Positions 14,816 to 24,556 of a stretch of DNA of 35,620 nt are shown in pieces. This DNA is from Desulfobacteraceae bacterium UBA2174 (GTDB lineage Bacteria; Desulfobacterota; Desulfobacteria; Desulfobacterales; UBA2174): positions 1-35,620 of the forward strand of contig DCWA01000018.1 in NCBI GenBank assembly GCA_002327445.1, read 5' to 3'. The stretch's first letter is position 1. Each line of letters starts with the position of its first letter. The notes under the pieces are model-generated. The model was not told where the DNA came from. It saw only the letters and a program-made list of their open reading frames with translations, and made no database searches. Position numbers and translations under genes: made by a program.

Positions 14816-17800
14816 GCCTGCATCCTCTCCTTCTGCTCCCGGTATTCTTCGATGGTGAGGTTGCGCAGCACGGAGGCCTGGCCGTCCTGGTTGTGGACGA
14901 AGCCCACGGCGGCCACGAAGGGCTCGATGACATGGATCTTTTGCAGCGGGGTGACGATCAGCAGTTGCAGGTTCAGCCTGGAGAAGAGCGTCAAGGCGTA
15001 GTGGGTCGACTCGTCGCTGCCGCGCCCGAAGGCCTCGTCGATGACCACGAAACGGAAAGATCGGGACCGCACGGCCCCCCACTCCAGACCGAACTGGTAA
15101 GCCAGGCTGGCCGCCAGGACCGTGTAGGCGAGTTTTTCCTTTTGCCCTCCGGACTTGCCTCCCGAGTCGGCGTAATGCTCGTATTCGCTGTCATCTTCGC
15201 GCCAGCGTTCGCTGGCGGCGAAGACGAACCAGTTGCGCACGTCGGTGACCTTGGCGGTCCAGCGCCGGTCGGACTCGGAGAACCCTTCGCGGCCGCGGAA
15301 GCGCTCGATGATCGACTTGACCTGGAGGAACTTGGCTTCGGAGTATTGCACGTCCTCGGATCCGGTCAGCGTTCCTTCGGTGCAGGCCCGCAGTTCCGTC
15401 TGGAAATCGCGGATGTCCGGATCGGCCGCGTTCCGGGCTTCCAGCACGATGTAGCGCCCGGGATTGTAGTCGATCTGCGTGAGGGACGTGTTGATCTGGG
15501 CCACCCGCTCCTTGATGGTCTCGCGCTCCCGGTTGAGCTGGGAATGGAAATTGGCCACTTCGCGGATGGTGTTTTCGTTGAGCAGCTCCTTGAAGCGCGC
15601 TTCGAAGCGCGGCAGATCATCGCGCTGCAATCGTTTCAGCAGGCCGCGGTATTCGTCCATGGCCTCCAGGGCCACGTCCACTTCCCGGGTGTCCAGGGGA
15701 TAGGCCGTGTTGAAGCTGCGCATGGCGTCGATGATTTTGTCCCGCAGGCGCTTGATTTTCGAATCTTCGGCATCGATGCGGTCCTGGAGCCAGTCGCGCA
15801 TGTCCCGCTCCCGGTTGTCACAGGACTCCACCGTGATCTGGCGGTCCCCGAGCGCTTCGTCCCGCAGGCGGGCGAGATCCTCGAAGCAGGTCGTTTGCGC
15901 CTCGGTGGCGGCCTCGACCAGCTCCAGGGCCTGGCGATGCAGGTCCTCGGTGGCCGCCTTCTTTTCCATCGTCCTGGAGAGGCGGTCCTTCGTTTCGTCG
16001 CGCCTGTTTTCGGTGGCGGCCAGGGCCTCTTCCACCTGCCGCAGCTTGTCGGCAAGGGTCTGGAGCAGGTCCGAAGCCGCCGCCAACTGCCTTTTTTCCT
16101 CTTCTAGGCGAGCGATTTCCGCGGCCACGGGGCGCCAGTCGAGATCCCTGAAGTCGGGATATTCGTCCAACTTGGAGAGGGCGTCCAGCCGCTGTTTGAG
16201 CAGGCGCTGCGATTTTTGCAGGGTTGCGATGGCGGTGGCTTTCTCCTGGAGGCGGCTCTCCAGAATCCGGGCCTTTTGCTCCAAGGCGGCGATCTTGGCG
16301 CGGTTGTCCCACCCCAGCACATAACGGCTACGGTCGTCGAGGCGGTGGCGGTCGTCCTTTTCGTGGCGTTCACCAGGCATTTTGACCTGGCCGGCGCGGG
16401 TCACGGCCCGGCTTTCACGGCGGAACCGGTCCAGATCGGTGCAGCAGGCGATGTCGAAACGCCGTGCCACCTCCCGCTCCATCCACTGGTAAAACGGCGA
16501 ATCGGGTTTGATGGCGATCTTGTTCACCAGCGAATCGGGGTTCAACGCCGGCGGTTCAACGGCCCGAACCGGGCGGATGCGGAAATAGACCAGCCGCCCG
16601 TTGAGATGGGTACGGTCCACCCACTCGGCGACCCGCGGGTAAAGCGCGTCGGGGACCAGCAGCGAAAGGCCGAAACTGCGCAGCAAGCGCTCGATGGCCC
16701 CTTCCCAGTCGCGCTGGTCGGCGCGTACCTGGAGCAGCTCGCCGGCAAAGGGCATCTGTTCGGGAGACAGGTCCAATGCTTCGCACAGGCGGCGGCGGAT
16801 GGCGACCCGGGCCTCCTCGATGTTGGTCCGGCGCGCTTTCAAGCCTTCGATTTCAGCCGTCAAGCATTCATGATCGGCGCGCAGGCCGGCAAAGTCCACG
16901 CCGGCTTCGGTGAGCCGATTCTGGACCTCGGTTTCTTGTTCGGCCGCTTCCTGGCGCAGGGCGGCGCATTGCCGGCGCTGAGCATGGAAAGCGTCAGGGG
17001 TATCGCACGGGTGGAGGTCCAAGGATTCCACCAGTACGGTGTAGCGTTCGGCCTTTTGCCGGCGCCGTGCCAGTTCGGCCTGTTGGCGTTGGATCTGTTG
17101 CCCGATGCTTTCGATGCGGTCCCCGCCGTTTTCGGCGATGTGGCGACGCAGCTCCCGTTCCTGGTCCTTTTGGTCCCGCCGCCGCGCGTCGAGGTCGGTG
17201 AGGGCGGACTGGAGGCGCGTCGTCTCCTCATCCAGGGCAGCCATGCGTTTTTCCAGCAGGTCCCGCTTGAGGCCGGCAAACCAGGGGCGCAGGGCATCGC
17301 GGCAGGCCCGCATTTGTTCCGTGGCCTGGACACACTCCCGGTGACGGTCCCCGTCCGACACGAGAGGGGAAAGCATGTCGATTTGTCGCTTGGCCTTGAG
17401 CACCGCTTCGTGCGCCCGGCTCAAGTCGTCGAAATGGCCGATCAGGGCCGCGATGCGCGGGGCCACGTCAAAGGGTTCGAGCATGTGCTGGCGGACGAAC
17501 CCGGTGATGTTGCCCACCGATTTGAGGGACACCGTCTGGTTGAAAAGGTCCAAGGCCTGTTCGTTGCCGATGCCGAAACGCCGTCGAAACCAGGCGCCGT
17601 AAGGTGGAAAGCCGTCGAAGAGATCCACCCCGGCTTCGCGCAGGCGTTTGCGCAGCCCGCGGATTTCGGCGCCGAACCCGGCGAAGTCGGTCGCGATGGA
17701 CAGTTCGCGTTCGCAGGCGGCATAGAGACGGGCCGGCTGCCCGTGGGGGTCTTTCATCCAGAATACCTGGGCCAGGGTCACGGTCTTGTGGTAGCCGGCG

Positions 17801-18177
17801 TTGCGAAAGACCCCCAGGATGACGCTGTAGCTGTTGTGGTCGCGCAGGGCCACCGGCCTGGCGTTGCCGATGGCTTCCTGGCGCTCGGACTTGTAGTAGC
17901 CCAACACATAGGAACGGAGGGTGCGCTCGCGGCTGTCGGCGCCGGCCGCCTTGTTATAGGCGATGCGCTGGCTGGGCACCAGCAGGGTGGTCAACGCGTC
18001 GACCAGGGTCGACTTGCCCGAACCGTTGTCGCCGGTGAGCAAAGTGTTCTGGCCGCCGAGGTGAAGCGTCCATACCTGGCCGCCAAAGGTTCCCCAGTTG
18101 TACACCTCCAGACGATCCAGGCGGAAACCGGCCAAGGTGTCGTCATTGATGAAATCGAGTTCCAGGGCTTCAGCCAT
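14812..18177 (-). CDS. jetC: Wadjet anti-plasmid system protein JetC (SMC-like ATPase)
   Basis: This 1121-residue SMC/MukB-like ATPase has an N-terminal Walker A (TGDNGSGKST, about residues 48-57). Long charged coiled coils follow at about 260-500 and 630-900, separated by a globular hinge-like part. The C-terminal head has the ABC signature region SGGKSGGQKEKLAYT and Walker B FRFVVIDEAFGRGSDEST. JetC with JetA and JetB forms a condensin-like complex that senses small circular DNA by loop extrusion. The ATG at 18177 overlaps the end of jetB by 8 bp. The protein looks complete, with no frameshift seen. Confidence 0.93.
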   Translation of the reverse strand: MAEALELDFINDDTLAGFRLDRLEVYNWGTFGGQVWTLHLGGQNTLLTGDNGSGKSTLVDALTTLLVPSQRIAYNKAAGADSRERTLRSYVLGYYKSERQEAIGNARPVALRDHNSYSVILGVFRNAGYHKTVTLAQVFWMKDPHGQPARLYAACERELSIATDFAGFGAEIRGLRKRLREAGVDLFDGFPPYGAWFRRRFGIGNEQALDLFNQTVSLKSVGNITGFVRQHMLEPFDVAPRIAALIGHFDDLSRAHEAVLKAKRQIDMLSPLVSDGDRHRECVQATEQMRACRDALRPWFAGLKRDLLEKRMAALDEETTRLQSALTDLDARRRDQKDQERELRRHIAENGGDRIESIGQQIQRQQAELARRRQKAERYTVLVESLDLHPCDTPDAFHAQRRQCAALRQEAAEQETEVQNRLTEAGVDFAGLRADHECLTAEIEGLKARRTNIEEARVAIRRRLCEALDLSPEQMPFAGELLQVRADQRDWEGAIERLLRSFGLSLLVPDALYPRVAEWVDRTHLNGRLVYFRIRPVRAVEPPALNPDSLVNKIAIKPDSPFYQWMEREVARRFDIACCTDLDRFRRESRAVTRAGQVKMPGERHEKDDRHRLDDRSRYVLGWDNRAKIAALEQKARILESRLQEKATAIATLQKSQRLLKQRLDALSKLDEYPDFRDLDWRPVAAEIARLEEEKRQLAAASDLLQTLADKLRQVEEALAATENRRDETKDRLSRTMEKKAATEDLHRQALELVEAATEAQTTCFEDLARLRDEALGDRQITVESCDNRERDMRDWLQDRIDAEDSKIKRLRDKIIDAMRSFNTAYPLDTREVDVALEAMDEYRGLLKRLQRDDLPRFEARFKELLNENTIREVANFHSQLNRERETIKERVAQINTSLTQIDYNPGRYIVLEARNAADPDIRDFQTELRACTEGTLTGSEDVQYSEAKFLQVKSIIERFRGREGFSESDRRWTAKVTDVRNWFVFAASERWREDDSEYEHYADSGGKSGGQKEKLAYTVLAASLAYQFGLEWGAVRSRSFRFVVIDEAFGRGSDESTHYALTLFSRLNLQLLIVTPLQKIHVIEPFVAAVGFVHNQDGQASVLRNLTIEEYREQKERMQA

Positions 18178-18802
18178 CGGTCTGTTCTCCCGTCGATGCC
18201 AGGTGCCCCTGGTACTCGGCCAGGCGCTGGTCCAATCCGGCGAGCCACTGGGCGTCGACGAAGGCCTTCAGGATCCGTCGGACTTCGAAAATCTCCGCCT
18301 GGCCGCGGAGGCGCCGCAGGAAACCGAGTTCCACGATCTTTTTCAGGTGGGTGTCGACTTGATCGATGAGCCGGGTTTCGTTGCTCCCGGTCGGCAGGAA
18401 GACCCGGATCAGGTCCACCATCTCGTCGCGGGAAAGAATCAGCCGCGTGTCGCCGCCGCTGGCGTCGAATTCGGCCAATTTTTTGCGCAGCAGGGCCAGC
18501 AGGAGGCTGACGGGATAAGAAAGCGGCCGGCGGGCGACCAGCCGGGGGACGTCGGCGCCGGCGGTATCTTCCGTTTCGGGCCGGGAGCGCAAGAACGCGT
18601 ACCCCTCGGCTTCGTCCAGGACCAGTTCCAGGCCGAGCACCGCCACGTAGTCGCGCACCCGGGGCTGGAGATCACGAAGGGCCTGCCAGGCGCCGGGGTT
18701 GTCTTCCTGATAAACCACGCCCTTGAGCAGCGGCACCACCAAGGCTGAAAGATCGTAGGCGGCGCCGTTGGCGGTTTCGGTGGAGGCGTCGGAAAGATTC
18801 AT
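18170..18802 (-). CDS. jetB: Wadjet anti-plasmid system protein JetB (DUF4194, KITE-like)
   Basis: This 210-residue protein of the DUF4194 family corresponds to JetB, the winged-helix KITE-like subunit that bridges the kleisin JetA and the SMC JetC. Recognisable stretches are GVVYQEDNPGAWQALRDL, YPVSLLLALLRKKLAEFD, LILSRDEMVDLIRVFLP and LGFLRRL. ATG 18802 shares one base with the jetA stop (TGATG), which implies coupled translation. The frame extends upstream only within jetA. It is intact. Confidence 0.9.
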   Translation of the reverse strand: MNLSDASTETANGAAYDLSALVVPLLKGVVYQEDNPGAWQALRDLQPRVRDYVAVLGLELVLDEAEGYAFLRSRPETEDTAGADVPRLVARRPLSYPVSLLLALLRKKLAEFDASGGDTRLILSRDEMVDLIRVFLPTGSNETRLIDQVDTHLKKIVELGFLRRLRGQAEIFEVRRILKAFVDAQWLAGLDQRLAEYQGHLASTGEQTDG

Positions 18803-20250
18803 CACTGCTCCCTGAGAAAGATGATCCTCGGCATCCGGGCGCGCCGGAGGGTTCCTGCGGCGGTTTGCCAGGTCACCTGGTCCCGGGTTTGCTCGTCCAC
18901 CGCGACATGAGGCCACTGGCTGGCCAGATGCAGGTAGGCCACCAGCTCGGTGAGGCCGTGGCGCAGCCCGTGCCGGGCGATCACCTCGCTCAATCGCACC
19001 TGGGGATGCATTTGCAGATCCTGATGGATGCGGCGGATCAGCTCGGCAGGGTCGACCACGACCTGGTCGTACAAGGCCGCCAGGTCGACTTCGGCCTCGC
19101 CGGCCGCCAGTTCCAGTTCGGTAATCCGGGGCTGGACGGGGATGCGGTAGAGGGGACGCTCGCAGGGCAAGTCGATGGCCGCGGCGGTGCCGGCGAGTTC
19201 CATGAACGGGCCCGCAGGCGGGGTTTCCCGCACCGCCAGGGCGCGGGTTTCGATGCCGTGCAGGATCTCCATGATGCGCCGATTTTCCAGCCAGACCTGG
19301 TCGTCGAGAAAACGCCGCAGCTGCTGGGAGAGGCGGGCCACGGTGCGCTGGGCGTGCTCACCGGCTTCGAGCCAATCGTAATGGACGCGTCCCAAGCGCG
19401 GATCGGGTTCCAGGGCGGCGACGGGCGGCAGGGACAACACCTGTTGCAGCAGGCGGCTCAATTCCTCCTGACGAGACGAAGACATGAGAAAGTCCCAAAA
19501 AGCCCGGAAACTTTTGCCCTGATCGGAATCGGCGATGGCGTCCCGTTCGCCCATGATTTCTTCCAGCAGCTCCCCCTTGGCCCCTTCCCAGAGCGCGATG
19601 CGTTCGCGCACCCGGCGGTCGAGGGCGCGGAAGTTGTGCTCGACCTGGCGAAAGTCGGAGAGCAGATCGCGCGCCAACTGCAGAAACTGCTGGAAGCGGT
19701 CCTTGAGGGCCGTGTCATCCAGCAGGGGGATGTCGCCGGCCTGGATGCGGGCGATTTCTCTGTCGATATCCTCCCGGCGCCGCTCCAGATCGGCGATGCG
19801 CGCCTCTGGATCCGTCTGGCTTCCCTCGCTCATCTGCCGCAGCAACTCGAAGAGGGTCAGCAGGCGCGATTCGGTGCCCACGAAGGTCTGTTCGGTAAGC
19901 CCCGCCAGCCAGGCGAGGGCCTTTTCCGTGGCGGGCGTCAGGTCGAAGTGCGGTTCGTCCGATCCAGGGGGATAAAACTTGCGCAGCCATCCTTTGTCAT
20001 TGTCGGCCCATTCATTGAGGTATACCTGGGCCGTTCGGGGAAACGGCTCCCCACCGTAGCGTTGGCGCAGGGCGAACAGTTCGTCCTCCAAGACTTCCAC
20101 CAGGTCGGCCTCGGCCATCTGGCGGACATTGGGTGCGATAAAGACCCGGTGCAGAAACCCGGCGACCAGCGCGGCGTGGGGGGAGCACAACAACCGCCAG
20201 GCTGGATGGGTCTGGCGCATCAGGTCAAGGGTGGCATAGTCGAGAACCAT
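18802..20250 (-). CDS. jetA: Wadjet anti-plasmid system protein JetA (DUF3375, kleisin-like)
   Basis: This 482-residue DUF3375 protein is the kleisin-like subunit of the Wadjet complex. It starts MVLDYATLDLMRQTHPAWRLL and has helical, charged segments (about 150-260) typical of kleisin and coiled-coil contacts. The C-terminal winged-helix-like part contains LSEVIARHGLRHGLTELVAYL and ends in PRIIFLRE. The ribosome site before ATG 20250 is weak, which would fit coupling to translation of the SWIM gene 33 bp upstream. It heads the jetABCD set. The protein looks full length. Confidence 0.91.
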   Translation of the reverse strand: MVLDYATLDLMRQTHPAWRLLCSPHAALVAGFLHRVFIAPNVRQMAEADLVEVLEDELFALRQRYGGEPFPRTAQVYLNEWADNDKGWLRKFYPPGSDEPHFDLTPATEKALAWLAGLTEQTFVGTESRLLTLFELLRQMSEGSQTDPEARIADLERRREDIDREIARIQAGDIPLLDDTALKDRFQQFLQLARDLLSDFRQVEHNFRALDRRVRERIALWEGAKGELLEEIMGERDAIADSDQGKSFRAFWDFLMSSSRQEELSRLLQQVLSLPPVAALEPDPRLGRVHYDWLEAGEHAQRTVARLSQQLRRFLDDQVWLENRRIMEILHGIETRALAVRETPPAGPFMELAGTAAAIDLPCERPLYRIPVQPRITELELAAGEAEVDLAALYDQVVVDPAELIRRIHQDLQMHPQVRLSEVIARHGLRHGLTELVAYLHLASQWPHVAVDEQTRDQVTWQTAAGTLRRARMPRIIFLREQ

Positions 20251-20283
20251 TTGAGCAGGGCACCACTGGTTTCACCAGCCTTG

Positions 20284-21513
20284 TCAGACTCCCTTGTAAA
20301 CACCGCGGGACAGGCGCTGGATCAGCCCCTTGCGCAGGGCGGCGAAGATGGTGTTGCGGATTTTCACCGGATCGATGCCGGTGCGCTTTTGGATGGCCGG
20401 CACATCGATTCCCTTGCGCGAGGCGCGGATGATTTTCAAGATCTGATCGACGGGATCCGTCCCGCGGGGCTTGCGTTTGGCGGCCGTTGGTTTCTTGACG
20501 GTGGTTTGGGACCGGATGCGATCGGTCTTGGCGTTGCCGGCTGGCGGCTCGGCCGCGGAGGCCCTTGGCGGGCGGCCTCGGCGAGTCCTTGTGGCCTTGG
20601 CTTCGCCTGGTGTGGCGGTGGCTTTCGGCGGCCGGCCGCGTCGAGGCGGGGTCCCCTTTTCGGCTGCATCCGACTTCGATTCGGCGGGCGCTGTTTTTTT
20701 CGCTGGGGTGCGCCGGGATCGGCCCGGGGACGGGGCTGCCGGTTCAGGGGACGCCCCGGCAATTTTTTCAGGGGTCGGCTCCCCGGCGCCGAAGTTGATG
20801 CCGAAAAGATCCGACAACCGATCTTCGGCGATGACATGGGCCCCCTCCACCGGGCGCTGATCGATGAATTTCCGCGCCGTGGCTTCCACCGCGCCCCCCA
20901 CCAGCTCTTTCACGCTGACCCCGCGCAAAACGAAGAACAGCTCCGGGGACCGGTCGAGCCGGGCGCCCACTCCGTAGAGCACGGCGGCCACGTGCTTGCA
21001 CATGGAGGCCCAGTCCGGGCAACTGCAATCGAATTTGATTTCGGTCGGCGAAGGGAAAAGGCCCCTTTTCTGAACCGTGAACAGTTCCGCAAGGTCCTCG
21101 GGGAACTTTCCGGCCAGCAAGGCCTGCAAGGAGTCGATCTTTCCCGCGCAGTCCGAGCGGATCCGCTGCCAGGCCGTCTTGGCGAGGGCCGCGATCTGGA
21201 TGGCCACCTTGTAGGGTTCTTTCTCGCTGCCCTGAACCAGACCGGTCACCCTGGTTTCCTCGATTTTCAGATCCAGGACCGCGCCGCAACGCAGGTAGCT
21301 CCGCCCCCGGCCGATGCGGTTGCTGTAGTCGGCATAGCTTTCCAGGTTATGGCACCATGCCTTGCCCCACCAGCTGCAGGCAATGGTTCTTCCTTGCAGG
21401 CAGACCGGATCGAGCCGGTGTCCCTTTTTCTCCAGTTGGCGCCGTTTGCGTTCGGCCCGGGCGGCCTTTTCGGCCACGGTCACATAGGGGGGAAATTGTT
21501 CCCAGTAGGGCAT
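20284..21513 (-). CDS. SWIM zinc-finger protein with AT-hooks and C-terminal winged helix
   Basis: This 409-residue protein begins in the usual way for bacterial SWIM-domain partners of SNF2 helicases (PYWEQFPPYVTVAEKAARAE). The SWIM zinc ligands C163, C165, C172 and H174 are in FDCSCPDWASMCKHVA. A long low-complexity basic linker (about 245-350) carries two AT-hook cores (RRGRPP at 291 and 311). A winged-helix-like domain ends the protein (DPVDQILKIIRAS...KGLIQRLSRGVYKG). ATG 21513 is preferred over 21525 because AGG lies at good spacing. It probably binds DNA and works with the SNF2 gene upstream. Its stop is only 33 bp before jetA, on the same strand, so it may be co-transcribed with Wadjet. 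Confidence 0.8.
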   Translation of the reverse strand: MPYWEQFPPYVTVAEKAARAERKRRQLEKKGHRLDPVCLQGRTIACSWWGKAWCHNLESYADYSNRIGRGRSYLRCGAVLDLKIEETRVTGLVQGSEKEPYKVAIQIAALAKTAWQRIRSDCAGKIDSLQALLAGKFPEDLAELFTVQKRGLFPSPTEIKFDCSCPDWASMCKHVAAVLYGVGARLDRSPELFFVLRGVSVKELVGGAVEATARKFIDQRPVEGAHVIAEDRLSDLFGINFGAGEPTPEKIAGASPEPAAPSPGRSRRTPAKKTAPAESKSDAAEKGTPPRRGRPPKATATPGEAKATRTRRGRPPRASAAEPPAGNAKTDRIRSQTTVKKPTAAKRKPRGTDPVDQILKIIRASRKGIDVPAIQKRTGIDPVKIRNTIFAALRKGLIQRLSRGVYKGV

Positions 21514-21584
21514 GGTTGGCCTCATTGAAGGTTGGAAATTCGAAACTGGAAAATGGAAATTTGGAACTGCTCTCGCTTTTTTCC

Positions 21585-21645
21585 CGACTGCAGATTCCTC
21601 GCCTCGTTCGGAATGACACGGGAGAGGCACGTTCGCAATGACGGC
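21585..21645. repeat. Dispersed short repeat copy between SNF2 and SWIM genes
   Basis: CTGCAGATTCCTCGCCTCG and TTCGGAATGACACGGGAG are the reverse orientation of the repeat found at 25310-25385 and 32650-32690. It lies within the 216-bp gap 21514-21729, which holds no other recognised feature. Confidence 0.6.
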
Positions 21646-21729
21646 AAAGCAACTTGGTCACGGACGAGGTGTGGGGACCGGCCCCATCCGTGAACGGTCT
21701 GACAGGCGCCAAGTTTTCAATTTCCAGTA

Positions 21730-24474
21730 TCAACTTTCCAGTCCCTCGGAAAGACGAAAAAGATCGACGAGCTGGGCATTGTCCATCTCGGTGATCCAGG
21801 TCTCCCCGGTGGGGGCGATGACCTTGTCCACCAGCTCGGTCTTCGCCTTGAGCACAGCGTCGATCTTCTCTTCCACGGTGCGGCGGGTGACGAACTTGTG
21901 CACGACCACGTTGCGGTGCTGGCCGATGCGGTAGGCCCGGTCGGTGGCCTGGTTTTCCACTGCCGGGTTCCACCAGCGGTCGAAATGGATCACGTGGTTG
22001 GCGGCGGTGAGGTTCAGCCCTGTTCCGCCGGCCTTGAGCGACAGGACCATGAACGGCACGTAGGCCGTCCCCTGGAAATCGGCGACGATCTCCCGGCGCT
22101 TGCCCACAGGCACTCCGCCGTGGAGCACCTTTCCGGGCCGGCCGAAAATCGTTGCCAGGAAGGCGGCCAGGGGTTCCGTCATTTCCTTGAACTGGCTGAA
22201 AACCAAAACCCGCTCGCGTTTTTCACTTATGGTTTCGCAGATTTCCCGCAGGCGGGCGAACTTCCCGCTGTCGGTCTCGGCGAATTCGCCGCTGCCCAGA
22301 TACTGGTCCGGGTGGTTGCAGATCTGCTTGAATTTCATCAGGGCCGCCAGCACCAGGCCCCGTCGGCTCATGGGATCTTCGGCGCTTTCCAGGCGCGCTT
22401 TCAGGTCCGCCACCAGTTCGTGGTAGAGCACGATCTGCCGCTTGCCCAGTTCGGCGAAGGTGGTCATTTCCACCTTGTCCGGCAGGTCGTCGATGATCCG
22501 CCGGTCGGTCTTCATGCGCCGCAGGATGTAGGGCCCCACCACCTGGCGCAGCCGGACGTAGCCTTCCGGGCGTTTGTCCAGGTCCTTGGTAAAGCGCTTG
22601 AATTCGGCCGCGCTGCCCAGCAGGCCCGGGTTGAGAAAATCGAAGAGGGACCAGAGGTCGGAGAGCCGGTTTTCGATGGGTGTTCCGGTCAAGGCCAGAC
22701 GGGTGCGGGCTTGCAGTTGCTTGACGGCCCGGGTCTGGCGGGTGGCCGGGTTCTTGATGGCCTGGGCCTCGTCCAGGATCAGGGTGTCAAAGGGCACCTG
22801 GCGCAGCCACGGGTAGCGACCGGCCAGGGTATAGGTGGTGAGCACAAGGTCGTAGGCCGACAGATCCTTTGCCGACATTTCCGGCACCGCCTGACCGCCG
22901 TGGCCTTCGGGATGGGCCACAAAGACATTGAAGTGGTCGCAGAACCGAGCCGTCTCGGCCAGCCAGTTGGCCATGAGGGAAGCCGGCACGATCAGAAGAT
23001 GGGGTTGCGCCGGGGCACTTTTCTTTTTCTGGCTGGCCTTGAGCCGACTCAGCAGGGCGAGCACCTGGACGGTTTTGCCCAGGCCCATGTCATCGGCCAG
23101 GCAGGCCCCCAACCCCAGATGGCCGAGCAGGTCGAGCCATGCCAGGCCGTGGCGCTGGTAAGGGCGCAGTTCGCCCCGGAAAGCCGGATCCGTCGTCACC
23201 GGCCCGATCCGTTCCGGGGCTTTGAGTTTTTCGGTGATTTCGGCCAGCCACTGGCCGTGGGTGACCTCGATATCCTCGGCCAGGTCGGCGGCATCGAGCA
23301 CCGCCTCGGGCCGCAGCATCAGGCGCATGGCCTCGCGCAGGCTCAAACCCTCGCTTTGCGCCAGTTCGATCGCCTTTTCATAGGTGGCCAGGGTCTGGCG
23401 CAACTTGTCGGGATCCACGGCAACCCAGCGGTTCTTGATCAGCGCCAGCCCTTGACCAGCCGCAAGCAGTCGCCGGGCTTCTTCCAAATCGATGGGGGTA
23501 TCGCCCACCATCAGGGCCGGGGTCAGATTCAGCAGGGTATCCAGGCCCAGCAGCGAGGGGCGGTTTTCGCCGATGCTGAGTTTGACGCGTACCCGGGCCA
23601 CCCGCCGTTGCCACCAGTCCGGGATGCGGCACAGAATCCCGGCGGCTTCGCAAACCTCGATGGCATTCAAGAATTCCCATGCCTCGGCGGGGCTCCAGGC
23701 CAGGGGAGAAAACAGGGCGCCGCTATCCAGCATCCGGGACACCACCGGGCTTTGCCGGGCCGCCCGGTGTACTGTGGCGAGCAGTTCGAGCAGCCTGGCC
23801 GTGTCGCTGCCGTAATGCTCCAGCGCATGGCGCAGCGGCAGGTGGGTGGACTGGCCCCGACGGTCCACGCCCGTGGTGTAGGTGGCCATGAAGGCAAACG
23901 GCAGCTCGCCGCCCTTGTTCTCCACCAGGTGGAAATAGACCCGGCCCACCAGATGCACGTGGGGGGCGCTGAGCTGAAAATAATCGGCCACCGATCCGTC
24001 GAATTCCCCAATGCGGCGGGCAAAGGCCCCATTGAGCGCCGCCCAGTGCGAGCGCAGCATCTCGACGTTGAGGTATTCGGCGCCGGCGGCGGCTGGAGCC
24101 TGCTGGCAGAGGGCTTCCAGTTCCACCGGATCGGCGGCTACCGTTGCCTTTTCCCGAAGGGATTCCAAATCCGGGAGGCGGCGCAGGCCTTCGACGAACA
24201 AGGCCCCGACGCGGCGCCAGAATTCGAGAGAAGGCGACAGCCGCAGGGCCCGGTCGGCAAAACCCAGCCAGAGCCATCCGTCGGCGGCATCGGCCCGGTG
24301 GCGTTCCATCAGCGCCGTCTCGAATTGGCGCCGGGTATCGGAAGGCGCGGTTTCGGTCGTCTCCCATTCCAGCGCCGGCCCGGTGCCGGGGGTCAGGGCA
24401 ACGACGAGCACCTCGTTTTGAGCCGGGCCGACATCGAGAAGGAGTTTTGTTTGGCGATTTGGTTTGGCGGGCAT
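21730..24474 (-). CDS. SNF2-family helicase (HepA/Rad5-like ATPase)
   Basis: This protein has 914 residues from ATG 24474; a TTG at 24525 would give 931, and neither has a strong ribosome site. The N-terminal ~430 residues are the helicase-associated region of bacterial SNF2 proteins. The motor follows: motif I DDMGLGKTVQ, motif Ia LIVPASLMANW, motif II LILDEAQAIKN, motif III LALTGTPIENRLSDLWSLF, motif IV VLVFSQF, motif V SLKAGGTGLNLT, and motif VI NQATDRAYRIGQ. Such proteins move along double-stranded DNA and remodel protein-DNA complexes. The SWIM gene follows after a repeat-containing gap and is its usual partner. With jetABCD downstream on the same strand this forms a candidate six-gene defence unit; the functional link is inference. 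Confidence 0.88.
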   Translation of the reverse strand: MPAKPNRQTKLLLDVGPAQNEVLVVALTPGTGPALEWETTETAPSDTRRQFETALMERHRADAADGWLWLGFADRALRLSPSLEFWRRVGALFVEGLRRLPDLESLREKATVAADPVELEALCQQAPAAAGAEYLNVEMLRSHWAALNGAFARRIGEFDGSVADYFQLSAPHVHLVGRVYFHLVENKGGELPFAFMATYTTGVDRRGQSTHLPLRHALEHYGSDTARLLELLATVHRAARQSPVVSRMLDSGALFSPLAWSPAEAWEFLNAIEVCEAAGILCRIPDWWQRRVARVRVKLSIGENRPSLLGLDTLLNLTPALMVGDTPIDLEEARRLLAAGQGLALIKNRWVAVDPDKLRQTLATYEKAIELAQSEGLSLREAMRLMLRPEAVLDAADLAEDIEVTHGQWLAEITEKLKAPERIGPVTTDPAFRGELRPYQRHGLAWLDLLGHLGLGACLADDMGLGKTVQVLALLSRLKASQKKKSAPAQPHLLIVPASLMANWLAETARFCDHFNVFVAHPEGHGGQAVPEMSAKDLSAYDLVLTTYTLAGRYPWLRQVPFDTLILDEAQAIKNPATRQTRAVKQLQARTRLALTGTPIENRLSDLWSLFDFLNPGLLGSAAEFKRFTKDLDKRPEGYVRLRQVVGPYILRRMKTDRRIIDDLPDKVEMTTFAELGKRQIVLYHELVADLKARLESAEDPMSRRGLVLAALMKFKQICNHPDQYLGSGEFAETDSGKFARLREICETISEKRERVLVFSQFKEMTEPLAAFLATIFGRPGKVLHGGVPVGKRREIVADFQGTAYVPFMVLSLKAGGTGLNLTAANHVIHFDRWWNPAVENQATDRAYRIGQHRNVVVHKFVTRRTVEEKIDAVLKAKTELVDKVIAPTGETWITEMDNAQLVDLFRLSEGLES

Positions 24475-24556
24475 AGATTTCTGAAAAAATTCAAAAATTG
24501 GAAACGTTCGGGGCACGATGAGCAAAAACCGGATTGTCCGGAGCTTTTATAACAAC

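Noticed and set aside
16216..18369. Very long plus-strand open frame opposite jetC (similar long frames opposite the cytochromes at 4866-6521 and 7414-9372, opposite jetA/SWIM at 18865-21528 and opposite SNF2 at 21898-24552)
   Set aside because: High-GC coding strands leave long open antisense frames. The predicted products are low-complexity in Gly, Ala, His and Val, and the opposite strand holds clearly recognisable conserved proteins.
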